Source: Aegilops tauschii subsp. strangulata (Eukaryota > Streptophyta > Magnoliopsida > Poales > Poaceae). From it: a DNA stretch of 64,000 bases. A program made the position numbers and the translations under genes. The DNA is taken from NCBI RefSeq assembly GCF_002575655.3, contig NC_053035.3:380347792-380411791 (forward strand), written 5' to 3'. The notes under the pieces are model-generated. The model saw only the letters and a program-made list of their open reading frames with translations. It made no database searches and was not told where the DNA came from. Positions 54,750 to 64,000 of the stretch are shown here, in pieces (the stretch's first letter is position 1; each line of letters opens with the position of its first letter).

Positions 54750-55655
54750 TGTCGGATATAGGGTTCCGGCAAAACCCTTAAGGTTCGAACTCTGGGGTGC
54801 GCGTGAAGATCTTCCCCCTACCGATCCACGCCCCAACGCCTCGCTGCAAATCTAGCTACATGATAAGCAACACAAGGGACACAAGGTTTATACTGGTTCG
54901 GGCCACCGTTGTGGTGTAATACCCTAATCCAGTGTGTGGTGTGGTGGATTGCCTCAGGGGCTGATGATGAACAGTACAGAGGAAGAACGGCCTCGCGAGA
55001 GGTGTTCTTGGGCTGGTGCGATGAACTACTTGGGTGAGTTCGATCGCCTCTGGATCGGATGAGAACTCTCTCTCTACTGTGGTGGCTATCCCTATATATA
55101 GAGGCCCTGGTCCTCTTCCCAAATATTGAGCGGGAAGGGCGCCAACAACGACCATTTTGAAGGGGAACATCTAGTACAAGTTATCCTGACTAAAGTGGTC
55201 TTCGGCTGCCAAAGGCACTAGCGATGACGCCGTCTTGGGCTCTACGGTGACCTCCGTCCTGCAGCTCTGCTGGTCTTGGTCTCGTTGCACCGAGACGGTA
55301 ACCTTTGCTTGATGCCTCGGTACTTCGCGCCTGCACTTGCCCCTTTGCACCAAAGAGGAAACAAGGACACTGCGCAGGCCGGCGCCCGCCTGGCGCCCAC
55401 CTGGTCTTGATCGTCATGGCTTGCATCAAGAGCACCTCGCGAGGTACACCTGCCTTGATCTCTCCGCCTCCTCGCGAGCCTGCCTGGTGAGGCCGCTCCT
55501 GAGGAAGCCTTGCGTCGTCCGCCCCGCGAGGCTTGGCCTTTGCGAGGGTCTTGAGCTTGAGTTGATGAAGATGGGCCGTACTGGGCCACCCCTTGAGCCA
55601 CGCCGTAGGCCGCAGGCAGGCAAGGCTGGGGACCCCCGTTCCCAGAACGCCGACA
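54750..55655 (-). mobile_element. Solo LTR of the element A family
   Basis: 906 bp resembling the A LTRs end to end (TGTCGG to GCCGACA on the plus strand), flanked by exact ACCTT duplications (54745-54749, 55656-55660). A complete LTR with its duplication but no internal part is the footprint of recombination between the two LTRs of a former full element. A minus-strand TATA motif lies near 55090. Confidence 0.93.
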
Positions 55656-55722
55656 ACCTTAAAGTGGTGCTTTGTTTCATATCGCTAACGGAGCTCATGA
55701 GATTTTCTGTTGAGTTTTGTGT

Positions 55723-56034
55723 TGTGAAGTTTTCAAGTTTTTAGGTAATGATTTGATGGATTATGGAACAAGGAGTGGCCAGAGCCTAAGCTTGGGGATG
55801 CCCAAGGCACCCCAAGGTAAAATCCAAGGACAACCAAAAGCCTAAGCTTGGGTATGCCCCGGAAGGCATCCCCTCTTTTGTGAAGTTTTCAAGTTTTTAG
55901 GTAAAGATTTGATGGATTATGGAACAAGGAGTGGCCAGAGCCTAAGCTTGGGGATGCCCAAGGCACCCCAAGGTAAAATCCAAGGACAACCAAAAGCCTA
56001 AGCTTGGGTATGCCCCGGAAGGCATCCCCTCTTT
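55723..56034 (+). repeat. 156-bp tandem duplication in the Sabrina-like element
   Basis: Copies at 55723-55878 and 55879-56034, each starting TGTGAAGTTTTCAAG, are nearly identical. The duplication is therefore recent. Confidence 0.9.
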
Positions 56035-58093
56035 TGCCTTCGTCCATCGGTAACTTACTTGATGTTATATTTTTATTCACCACATGATATGTGTTTTGCT
56101 TGGAGCGTCTTGTATGATTTGAGTCTTTGCTTTTTAGTTTACCACAATCATCCTTGCTGTACACACCTTTTGGGAGAGACACACATGGATCGGAATTTAT
56201 TAGAATACTCTATGTGCTTCACTTATATCTTTTGAGCTAGATAATTTTTCTCTACTGCTTCACTTATATCTTTTAGAGCACGGTGGTGGTATTATTTTAT
56301 AGAAATTATTGATCTCTAATGCTTCACTTATATTATTTTGAGAGTCCTTTAGAGCAGTATGGTAATTGCTTTGGCTAAAATCTTAGTCCTAATATAATAG
56401 GCACCAAGATGGATATAATAAAAACTTTCATATAAAGTGCATTGAATACTATGAGAAGTTTGATACTTGATGATTGTTTTGAGATATCGAGATAGTGATA
56501 TTAAAGTTGTGCTTGTTGAGTAATTGTGAAATTGAGAAATACTTGTGTTGAAGTTTGCAAGTCCCATAGCATGCACGTATGGTAACCGTTGTGTAGCAAA
56601 TTTGAAACATGAAGTGTTCTTTCAGTGTCATCCTTTGTGTGGAGGTCGGGATCGCGCGATGGTTAACTCCTACCAACCCTTCCCCTAGGAGCATGCGTGT
56701 AGTGCTTGGTTTTGATGACTTGTAGATTTTTCCAATAAGTATGTGAGTTCTGTATGACTAATGTTGAGTCCATGGATTATACGCATTCTTACCCTTCCAC
56801 CATTGCTAGCCTCTTCGGTACCGTGCATTGCCCTTTCTCACCTTGAGAGTTGGTGCAAACTTCGCCGGTGCATCGAAACCCCGTGATATGATACGCTCTA
56901 TCACACATAAACCTCCTTATATCTTCCTCAAAACAGCCACCATACCTACCTATTATGGCATTTCCATAGCCATTCCGAGATATATTGCCATGCAACTTTC
57001 CACCGTTCCGTTTATTATGACACATTTCATCATTTTCATATTGCCTTGCATGATCATGTAGTTGACATCATATTTGTGGCAAAGCCACCATGCATATTAT
57101 TCATACATATCACTCTTGATTCATTGCCCATCCCGGTACACCGCTGGAGGCATTCATATAGAGTCATATTTTGATCTAGTATCGAGTTGTAATCATTGAG
57201 TTGTAAATGAATAAAAGTGTGATGATCATCATTCATAGAGCATTGTCCCAACAAAAAAAGGAAAAAAGAGAAAAAGGCCAAAAAAGAGAGGCCCAAATAA
57301 AGAGAATAGAAATAAAAAGGGACAATGCTACCATCCTTTTTTTCCACACTTGTGCTTCAAAGTAGCACCATGATCTTTATGATAGAGTGTCTCTTGTTTT
57401 GTCACTTTCATATACTAGTGGGAATTTTTCATTATAGAACTTGGCTTGTATATTCCAACAATGGGCTTCCTCAAATGCCCTAGGTCTTCATGAGCAAGCA
57501 AGTTGGATGCACACCCACTTAGTTTCTTTTGTTGAGCTTTCATACACTTATAGCTCTAGTGCATCCGTTGCATGGCAATCCCTACTCCTTGCATTGACCT
57601 CAATTGATGGGCATCTCCCTAGCCCGCTGATTAGCCGCGTCAATGTGAGACTTTCTCCTTTTTTGTGTTCTCACACAATCCCCATCATCATATTCTATTC
57701 CACCCATAGTGCTATGTCCATGGCTCCCACTCATATATTGCGTGAAAGTTGAAAAGGTTTGACAATTCTTAAGTATGAAACAATTGCTTCGCTGAAACCG
57801 GGGCTGTGCATGATTTGAATATTTTGTGTGACGAAGATGGAACATAGCCAAACTATATGATTTTGTAGGGATGAACTTTCTTTGGCCATGTTATTTTGAG
57901 AAGACATAATTGCTTAGTTAGTATGCTTGAAGTATTATTATTTTTATGTCAATATTAAACTTTTATCTTGAATCTTTCGGATCTGAACATTCATGCCACA
58001 ATAAGGAAAATTACATTGAAGAATATGCTAGGTAGCATTCCACATCAAAAAATCTGTTTTTATCATTTACCTACTCGAGGACGAGCATGAATT

Positions 58094-58108
58094 AAGCTTT
58101 GGGATGCT
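58094..58108 (+). other. Polypurine tract of the Sabrina-like element
   Basis: AAGCTTTGGGATGCT precedes the 3' LTR. The run is interrupted compared with what is usual. Confidence 0.5.
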
Positions 58109-59683
58109 TGATACGTCTCCAACGTATCTATAATTTTTGATTGTTCCATGCTATTATATATATTGTGTTTTGGATGTTTAATGGGCTTTATTATACACTT
58201 TTATATTATTTTTGGGACTAACCTACTAACCAGAGGCCCAGTCCAAATTGCTGTTTTTTTGCCTATTTCAGTGTTTCGCAGAAAAGGAATATCAAACGGA
58301 ATCCAAATGGAATGAAACCTTCGGGAGAGTTATTTTTGGAACAAACGTGATCTAGAGGACTTGGAGTGGACGTCAACAAACCAACGAGGAGGCCACGAGG
58401 CAGGGAGGCGCACCTGCCCCCCTGGGCGCGCTCCCCACCCTCGTGGCTCCCCTGACCGACTTCCTTCGCCTATATATATCCATATACCCCGAAAACATCC
58501 AGGAGCACCACGAAACTATATTTCTACCGCCGCAACCTTCTGTACCCGTGAGATCCCATCTTGGGGCCTTTTCCGGCGCTCCGCCAGAGGGGGCATCGAT
58601 CACGGTGGGCTTCTACATCAACACCATAACCTCTCCGATGATGTGTGAGTAGTTTACCTCAGACCTTCGGGTCCATAGTTATTAGCTAGATGGCTTCTTC
58701 TCTCTCTTTGGATCTCAATACAAAGTTCTCCTCGATCTTCATGGAGATCTATTCGATGTAATTCTTTTTGTGGTGTGTTTGTCGAGGTTCGATGAATTGT
58801 GGGTTTATGATCAAGATTATCTATGAAAAATATTTGAATCTCCTCTTAATTCTTTTATGTATGATTTGTTATCTTTGCAAGTCTCTTCGAATTATCAGTT
58901 TGATTTGGCCTACTAGATTGATCTTTCTTGCAATGGGAGAAGTGCTTAGCTTTGGATTCAATCTTGCGGTGCTCGATCCCAGTGACAGCAGGGGAAACGA
59001 CACGTATTGTATTGTTGCCATCAAGGATAAAAAGATGGGGTTTATATCATATTGCTTGAGTTTATCCCTCTACATCATGTCATCTTGCCTAATGCATAAC
59101 TCTGTTCTTATGAACTTAATACTCTAGATGCATGCTGGATAGCGGTCGATGTGTGGAGTAATAGTAGTAGATGCAGAATCGTTTCGGTCTACTTGTCGCG
59201 GACGTGATGCCTATATACATGATCATGCCTAGATATTCTCATAACTATGCACTATTCTATCAATTGCTCGACAGTAATTTGTTCACCCACCGTAATACTT
59301 ATGCTATCTTGAGAGAAGCCACTAGTGAAACCTATGGCCCCCGGGTCTATTTTCCATCATATTAATCTCCCAACAACTAGCGATTTCTAGCACCATTTAT
59401 TTTGCAATCTTTACTTTTCAGTCTATACAACAAAAATACCAATAATATTTATCTTATTATCTATCGGATCTCACTTTTGTAAGTGGTCGTGAAGGGATTG
59501 GCAACCCCTTTATCGCGTTGGTTGCAAGGTTCTTATTTGTTTGTGCAGGTACGAGGGATTTGCGTGTAGCCTCCTACTGGATTGATACCTTGGTTCTCAA
59601 AACTGAGGGAAATACTTATGCTACTTTGCTGCATCACCCTTTCCTCTTCAAGGGAAAACCAACGCAGTGCTCAAGAGGTAGCA
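58109..59683 (+). repeat. Sabrina-like 3' LTR, complete
   Basis: 1575 bp from TGATACGTCTCC to GAGGTAGCA. Core promoter CCTATATATATCC near 58470. Frames inside (for example 58768-59127) are also present in the 5' copy and are not genes. Confidence 0.92.
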
Positions 59684-59986
59684 TCTATCTTCATGTATCT
59701 CCTCACCTCGCTTTTCTATCTCGGTGACTCATGCGTGATATGTTTGCATAAGAAACGAACACACACACTCTCTCTAGTTTATTGTCTGTTGTCCCCTTCT
59801 CTTTCACACACACACTCTTTTTGCACACTCACTCATTCTCCTTCACACGCAATTGATCTCTCTCGACTTAGGCACTCGCGCACACTTCACCACTACGTGG
59901 CGGCATGCACAGAAGGACACACCCGCGCACACCCAACACACAGTACACACCAGCACACGTGTACAACAGCGTCTTCGCTGGCTGAG
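59684..59986 (+). promoter_or_regulatory. Upstream region of the F-box pseudogene
   Basis: C/A-rich with CACACACA and CTCTCTCT runs (59760-59870), like a 5' leader. The Sabrina-like element is inserted at its left edge, so any promoter beyond has been cut off. Confidence 0.4.
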
Positions 59987-61080
59987 ATGGACGGCGAGAC
60001 AGCCAACAAGCAGAGGCAGCTCAAGCCAAAACCGCATCCGGCGAGCCTGGACTTCATAGCAGCCTCCCCGACGACATGCTGCTCATCATCATCGGCCTCC
60101 TCGCCACCAAATCTGCCGTGCGGACCACCCCGGTCTCCCAGCGGTGGTGCCCCCTTTGGTGCCGCGTCCCCCTCAACCTCACCGTCGATAGCTGCCTCTG
60201 CGACAAGGATTGCAAACGCATGGCCGCAGTCTCCAAGATCGTTTCATCGCACCCTAGGCCAGCCAGATGCCTTGACATCCGCATGTTCAGTACCAACTGC
60301 AAGGTCCAAGCCAAGTTCGATGAGTGGTTCTTATCCCCCCGCCCTAGATCAGCTCGGGGAGCTCAGGTTTGAAGCCGGACGATGTCGCTCTGTGCCGTCG
60401 TAAGGACTCCGCCTCATGCCAACGCCGCGCCGCGCCAGCTTCAGCTCCTTTTCCCCAGATTAATGTCGCGCCCGCCCTTCCTCTCCCTCAACTCAAGCAG
60501 CTCGACCTCTTCGATGTTGGCATCTCAAAGAAGGCTATGGAGCACCTGCTCCGCAGCTGTACTGCGCTCGAGTACCTTCGTCTTTGGCAGATCCACAGGT
60601 TCATTAGCCGCCACATCGCCTCAATGAATCTCCGATAGATTTATGTGTCTTGCTGGCCCGGCAACAAGACATCAATTGGGAAGAGATCACTCCAGCTGTT
60701 CCATGTTATGGTCATTGAGAATGCGCCTTTCCTTGAGAGATTGCTTGTATCTTATCTAGAAGGTCCAACAAATATCAGGGTCATTGACGCGCCGAAATTG
60801 ACAGCGTTGGTATACTCGTCAGCCAAATTCTCTGAACTCTTTATTGGATCCATAATCGTTTAGGTACAACACTCATCTTCTTCTCCGTCTTCTTGAAATT
60901 TACATTTTTAAATTTCTTCTTGATGTATTTATGACTGTCATCCAGAAAATGATTCCCACAAGCTTGACCCAGTATGTGCTGACAGTGAAGATGTTGGCAA
61001 TAAAATCTATCGGCCCCAATCTGGATCAAGTTGTTGGATTCCTTACATGCTTTCTGTGCACAGAGAAGCTACTCATCGAG
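59987..61080 (+). pseudogene. F-box/LRR protein pseudogene, 3' truncated
   Basis: The ATG at 59987 starts a frame that a one-base loss near 60057 throws out. The next frame carries the F-box: LPDDMLLIIIGLLATKSAVR, SQRWCPLWC and LDIRMF. An extra C in a run at 60335-60340 shifts it again (LDQLGELRFEA), and a third shift follows near 60375. The last frame has leucine-rich repeat text (LKQLDLFDVGISKKAMEHLL, CTALEYLRL), a TAG at 60636 where Trp is expected, and ends at TAG 60861, probably CAG before the GT donor at 60864. Exon 2 (60946-61080) is open in phase and ends at a GTGAAA donor. Later exons are missing. F-box proteins recruit targets to SCF ubiquitin ligases. This copy is dead. Confidence 0.82.
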
Positions 61081-61330
61081 GTGAAACTTCTTTCCTATTA
61101 GTAAACGGTAATCACAACGTAGCTCAATTTTTTTTTGTAATTTTCCCAAATTACGATGACAAGTGTAGTGTTCAAAACTGCATCTACGTACTGCACCGAA
61201 AGAAATGTTTTTAGTATTTTTTCTCACGTGATCATGTGCATCTTTTTTTGTTGTACTACTAGTAGCCTAGGCTAGTCATAGTGGCAAGTAATTCAGACTA
61301 GTAACTCTATGGTTACGCTAAGACCAAGTA
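61081..61330. other. Sequence after the F-box pseudogene
   Basis: Start of the next intron, then A/T-rich sequence with no frame or repeat that I recognise. Confidence 0.4.
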
Positions 61331-61538
61331 CTACCTCCATCCTGGTTCACTCTTCCTATTTTGTAGTATCAAAATTTGATCATAGATTTAACTGACAAAA
61401 TGTTAATGCATGTCACTAAAAATTATGTCGTTGGATTCATATTTGAACATAATTTCAAATGGTATAATTTCGCATACATGCATTGGCATTTTCTTAGGTA
61501 AATCTATGGTCAAAATTTTACACTAAATACGAGGTAGT
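61331..61538. mobile_element. Stowaway-like MITE
   Basis: 208 bp starting CTACCTCCATCC and ending GAGGTAG, flanked by TA on both sides, the target of Tc1/mariner elements. An inner pair ATTTGATCATAGATTTA and AAATCTATGGTCAAAAT is also inverted. Confidence 0.75.
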
Positions 61539-61832
61539 ACAAAAGTGGGCTATAACGGCCCTCCACTATGTAGGCCAAAACATGTGCCAAATTCACGTGT
61601 GATGCATTTGGCATTGATGCCCCTCCATTGCTCACCTGGTGCCCCAATCTGGATCACCTACTTTGCTCCAGTGCCAAATTAACTCGCGCAATGAGAAAAC
61701 ACTTGTGTGGGAGAGGGAGAGGACTGAGGCAATAAAAAAACACTTGTTTGGGAGAGTGAGAGACTGGTGTAGTTGGTTTGATTGATTTGTTTATACATGT
61801 TGGTCTGTGTGCATAGTGGTGCCAACTCTCTC

Positions 61833-62303
61833 CACTACTAGGAAAAGGGCTATAGATGGAATGGCCACTAATGGCGCACCAGAAATGTGGTGCGCCACTC
61901 CTATATAGCAGTGGCGCACCATGTGCTGGTGCGCCATTAGTGTGAAAGACACTAATGGCGCACCAGACACACGGTGCGCCACTAGTAACAATTTTTTTCT
62001 TCTTATTTTTCCAAACATACTAATGGCGCACCAGGGCACAATGCGCCATTACTAGTTCTAACTAGTAATGGCGCACCAGCCTCGGAGTGCGCCACTACTA
62101 TTTTTTTGCAAAACTACTAATGGCGCACCAGTGTATAGTGCGCCATTACTAGTTTAAACTAGTAATGGCGCACTGTGCCCTGGTGCGCCACTACAATTTT
62201 TTTTGCAAAACTACTAATGGCGCACCACCAGCAGGTGCGCCATTAGTAACCAGGGTTACTAATGGCGCATTTGTAGGTGGTGCGCCATTAGTAACCTGGG
62301 ACC
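61833..62303. repeat. CACTA-2 subterminal hairpin array
   Basis: About nine units, each pairing TAATGGCGCACCA with TGGTGCGCCATTA across 5-12 bases, joined by short A/T spacers. Each unit is a fold-back. The array is the presumed transposase-binding zone. Confidence 0.88.
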
Positions 62304-62772
62304 AGCTAGATATTTTGGACAGCCACACCTACCCACTCACTTTCCCCACTTCATTCTCTCCACCTCCTCCTCCAAGCTTGTCTCGGCTGCCTCCTCCTCC
62401 TCACCTCATTTGCACCATAAATTCATCCAAATTAAGTGGCTCAACCCCCTTTTTGATAGGTAAGTAAGGGGGAAGCCATCTTTATGTGTTGTTCTCCCTC
62501 CAACAACGTGCACATGCACTTTTTATGTCCTAGCTAGATCTATGTATGTTTGTGGTGTTGCATATGTTTGTGGTATTTCATATATGTTTGTGTTTGCAGG
62601 TACCGGTATTTGAAATGCGAGAGTTGCCGATATTTTGCCGGAATGTTGATTCATTTCCGTTTCGGCGAGAATTTTGGCACTATGCATTCTTTTTGGTCCT
62701 ATTTTTAGGGAAAGTCATGCCAAATTTTTTCTTGGTTCTAAAATATCATTTTGCTCTATCCCGCAGGCGACC
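62304..62772 (+). promoter_or_regulatory. CACTA-2 transposase leader with intron
   Basis: The C/T-rich leader (62340-62420) is followed by AGGTAAGTAAG, a donor at 62460, and by CCCGCAG, an acceptor ending at 62766, six bases before the start codon. The intron is 307 bp. A second acceptor TTTGCAG at about 62599 could include a small exon. Confidence 0.6.
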
Positions 62773-64000
62773 ATGGTCCGCACGATGACCGAAGGCATCG
62801 TGAATAGGTTTTTGAGCTCCGCGAAGGCCGAGATGCTTGAAAAGAACGAGACGGAGATAAGATGTCCGGGTCAAAGATGCAAGCTGAAGAGCCTTATTGC
62901 GGACCCGGATTCCGGGCAGGTGCGGGACCACCTGCTCTTGCGTGGTTTCATGGATGGCTATCGGTGGCAAGGTGATGAAGATGACTATGAAGTCGTCCAT
63001 GGGGGCCGGGCAAGAAATGAGGAAGGGCAGCGAGAAGACGAAGAATCTCCAGGACATGATCACGAGGGTGATGTTGTACACAGTCATCATGTAGAAGATG
63101 CCGGACATGATGATGACGAAGATGCCGGAGCAGACGAAGGGCATGATCATGAAGATGAAGATGCCGGCGGAGCAGACGATGATGGACCATCGATGGGCTG
63201 GGTGCAGGACCCTCATATTCAAGAGCTGCTTCTCAAGCAGACGGATAACGCAGGAGCTGCCGCCCGAGAGAAAGCCAAGCTGGATCAACTGGAGATAGAT
63301 GCGGTTACTCCATTGTATGAAGGATGTAGGCCCGAGGATACCCGCCTGAAAGTAACGCTCATGGCTCTGGAGATGAAGGTAAAACACAAAATGACCGACG
63401 CATGCTTCGACAAGAACATGTCATTCTGGCACGAACGTCTTCCCAAGGGGAATAAGTGCCCGACCAGTTTCGAGGAGGCGAAGAAAATCCTGTGTCCTCT
63501 GGATTTACTGCATGTGAAATACCATGTGTGCATGAACAATTGCATCATTTATCGGGACGAGCACGCGGAGTTTACCATATGTCCGGTGTGCGGCGTCACT
63601 CGATACAAGAAGAGGAAGAAAGCTCCTCGAAAAGTGGTGTGGTACTTTCCGGCCACTCCTCATCTGCAGTGGTATTTCGCAGACCCTAAGGTAGCAAACC
63701 TCCTTTGTTGGCACGCGGATAGGGAGGAGAAGAAGCGAGAAGATGACGCAAATCATTCGGAGATAAATAAAAAAGACAAGATGCTGAGTCACCCTAAGGA
63801 TGGGAGCCAGTGGCAAGCGTTGAACTTCGAACACCGAGAATTTGGGAAGGATCCAAGGAACATCATGCTGGGCGCGAGCACCGATGGAGTCAATCCGTTT
63901 GGTAGCCAGAGAAGCACACATAGCACCTGGCCTGTGTTTGTGTGGATGTACAACCTCCCCCTGGTTGGGCATGAAGAGGAAGTACATTCACATGAGTATG
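62773..64000 (+). CDS. CACTA-2 transposase (tnp2 family), N-terminal 409 residues, open at window edge
   Basis: No stop in 409 codons from the ATG at 62773, chosen because it follows the leader acceptor. Residues about 10-75 match the transposase-associated domain (IVNRFLSSAKAE, IRCPGQRCK, LLRGFMDGY). Residues about 95-155 are a His/Asp/Glu-rich low-complexity stretch. From about 240 the Tnp2 transposase starts: HVKYHVCMNNCIIYRDEH, CPVCGVTRYKK, NLLCWHAD, HPKDGSQW and DPRNIMLGASTDGVNPFG, then WPVFVWMYNLPL. The paired CxxNNC and CPxC are putative zinc ligands. The catalytic acidic residues are expected further on, outside the window. No lesion was seen, so the element may be young. Confidence 0.88.
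   Translation, partial: MVRTMTEGIVNRFLSSAKAEMLEKNETEIRCPGQRCKLKSLIADPDSGQVRDHLLLRGFMDGYRWQGDEDDYEVVHGGRARNEEGQREDEESPGHDHEGDVVHSHHVEDAGHDDDEDAGADEGHDHEDEDAGGADDDGPSMGWVQDPHIQELLLKQTDNAGAAAREKAKLDQLEIDAVTPLYEGCRPEDTRLKVTLMALEMKVKHKMTDACFDKNMSFWHERLPKGNKCPTSFEEAKKILCPLDLLHVKYHVCMNNCIIYRDEHAEFTICPVCGVTRYKKRKKAPRKVVWYFPATPHLQWYFADPKVANLLCWHADREEKKREDDANHSEINKKDKMLSHPKDGSQWQALNFEHREFGKDPRNIMLGASTDGVNPFGSQRSTHSTWPVFVWMYNLPLVGHEEEVHSHEY

Larger units (their letters stand above)
54215..58108 (+). other. Sabrina-like internal region, non-coding
   Basis: Matches what I know of Sabrina internal sequence (GGCGTTAAACGACAGCG at 54243, AGCTTGGGGATGCCC words, GAGGACGAGCATG near the end). No pol domains. A/G-rich tract at 57245-57320. 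Contains the solo LTR and a tandem duplication listed separately. Confidence 0.7.
51935..59683 (+). mobile_element. Sabrina-like Gypsy retrotransposon, 5' end truncated
   Basis: The complete 3' LTR (58109-59683) begins TGATACGTCTCC, a very common Triticeae LTR start that I link to Sabrina. The 5' LTR lacks its first 326 bp. Primer site, gag and polypurine tract are present, but protease, reverse transcriptase and integrase are absent, as in the non-autonomous form of the family. A solo LTR of the A family is inserted at 54750. The 3' flank starts TCTAT. The 5' target duplication has been lost with the truncation. Confidence 0.87.
61833..64000 (+). mobile_element. CACTA-2: 5' part of a CACTA transposon with transposase
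   Basis: Begins CACTACTAGGAAAAGG and shares its first 25 bases and the TAATGGCGCACC subterminal repeats with CACTA-1. The array of repeats is followed by a leader with an intron and the transposase gene, which is still open at the window edge. It is likely a potential source of transposase for CACTA-1. The right end lies outside. Confidence 0.9.

Noticed and set aside
62746..63387. Minus-strand frame of 213 codons
   Set aside because: It lies opposite the CACTA-2 transposase and exists because of the repeated GAT/GAC/CAT codons there. The plus-strand frame has recognised domains.
63098..63689. Plus-strand short frames overlapping the transposase
   Set aside because: Other phases of the CACTA-2 transposase gene, without motifs.

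Overview
The window is plant nuclear DNA, and everything in it points to a grass of the wheat/barley tribe (Triticeae). It is built from nested LTR retrotransposons and CACTA DNA transposons typical of that group: a Sukkula-like LARD, a Sabrina-like Gypsy element, two further Gypsy families that I associate from memory with the names Fatima and WHAM, and three CACTA elements. Only a few percent is low-copy sequence: an upstream region with a candidate first exon (1-882), a low-copy stretch with a small broken gene (44253-48880), an F-box pseudogene (59987-61080) and a Stowaway-like MITE. Family names come from remembered terminal sequences. The structures (LTR pairs, target-site duplications, primer sites) are read directly from the sequence.

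Layout. Element A (883-44247, minus strand, duplication AAGGG) is a Gypsy element inserted in low-copy DNA. Its left LTR is split by element B (1257-36138, plus strand, duplication GTCCT), another Gypsy element. The gag of B is split twice: by F (2391-14070, minus strand, duplication GTCCA), a LARD with 4 kb LTRs, and by CACTA-1 (14457-27605, duplication AAC). CACTA-1 in turn contains E (15711-27402, plus strand), an LTR retrotransposon with 4.15 kb LTRs and no gag or pol. That is four layers of insertion, and the order can be read from intact target duplications. To the right of A lie a low-copy stretch, a CACTA terminus (CACTA-3, end at 51934) abutting a truncated Sabrina-like element (51935-59683) that carries a solo LTR of the A family, the F-box pseudogene, a MITE, and the 5' half of CACTA-2 (61833 to the window edge) with an open transposase frame that runs off the end.

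The most interesting content is the accessory genes carried by the retroelements. E lacks gag and pol but holds two tandem paralogous genes (20185-20979 and 21349-21981), each with its own TATA box. Their products share an alpha-beta-beta-beta-alpha pattern resembling a double-stranded-RNA-binding domain. E also holds an antisense 53-residue single-pass membrane microprotein (22399-22560) with its own TATA box. A carries, antisense to its pol, a gene for a protein with a B3-like DNA-binding segment (37017-37895). B carries, antisense and in the corresponding position, an intron-containing gene of the 'putative gypsy type transposon' (Transposase_28) family (32561-35356), now decayed. CACTA-1 contains a 54-bp segment of 5S rRNA gene sequence that includes the internal promoter.

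Most coding sequence is broken. The A polyprotein stays in one frame but has many in-frame stops, several apparently CAG to TAG. The B polyprotein has frameshifts, CGA to TGA stops and a lost reverse-transcriptase catalytic aspartate. The CACTA-2 transposase and the three E genes have no visible lesion.
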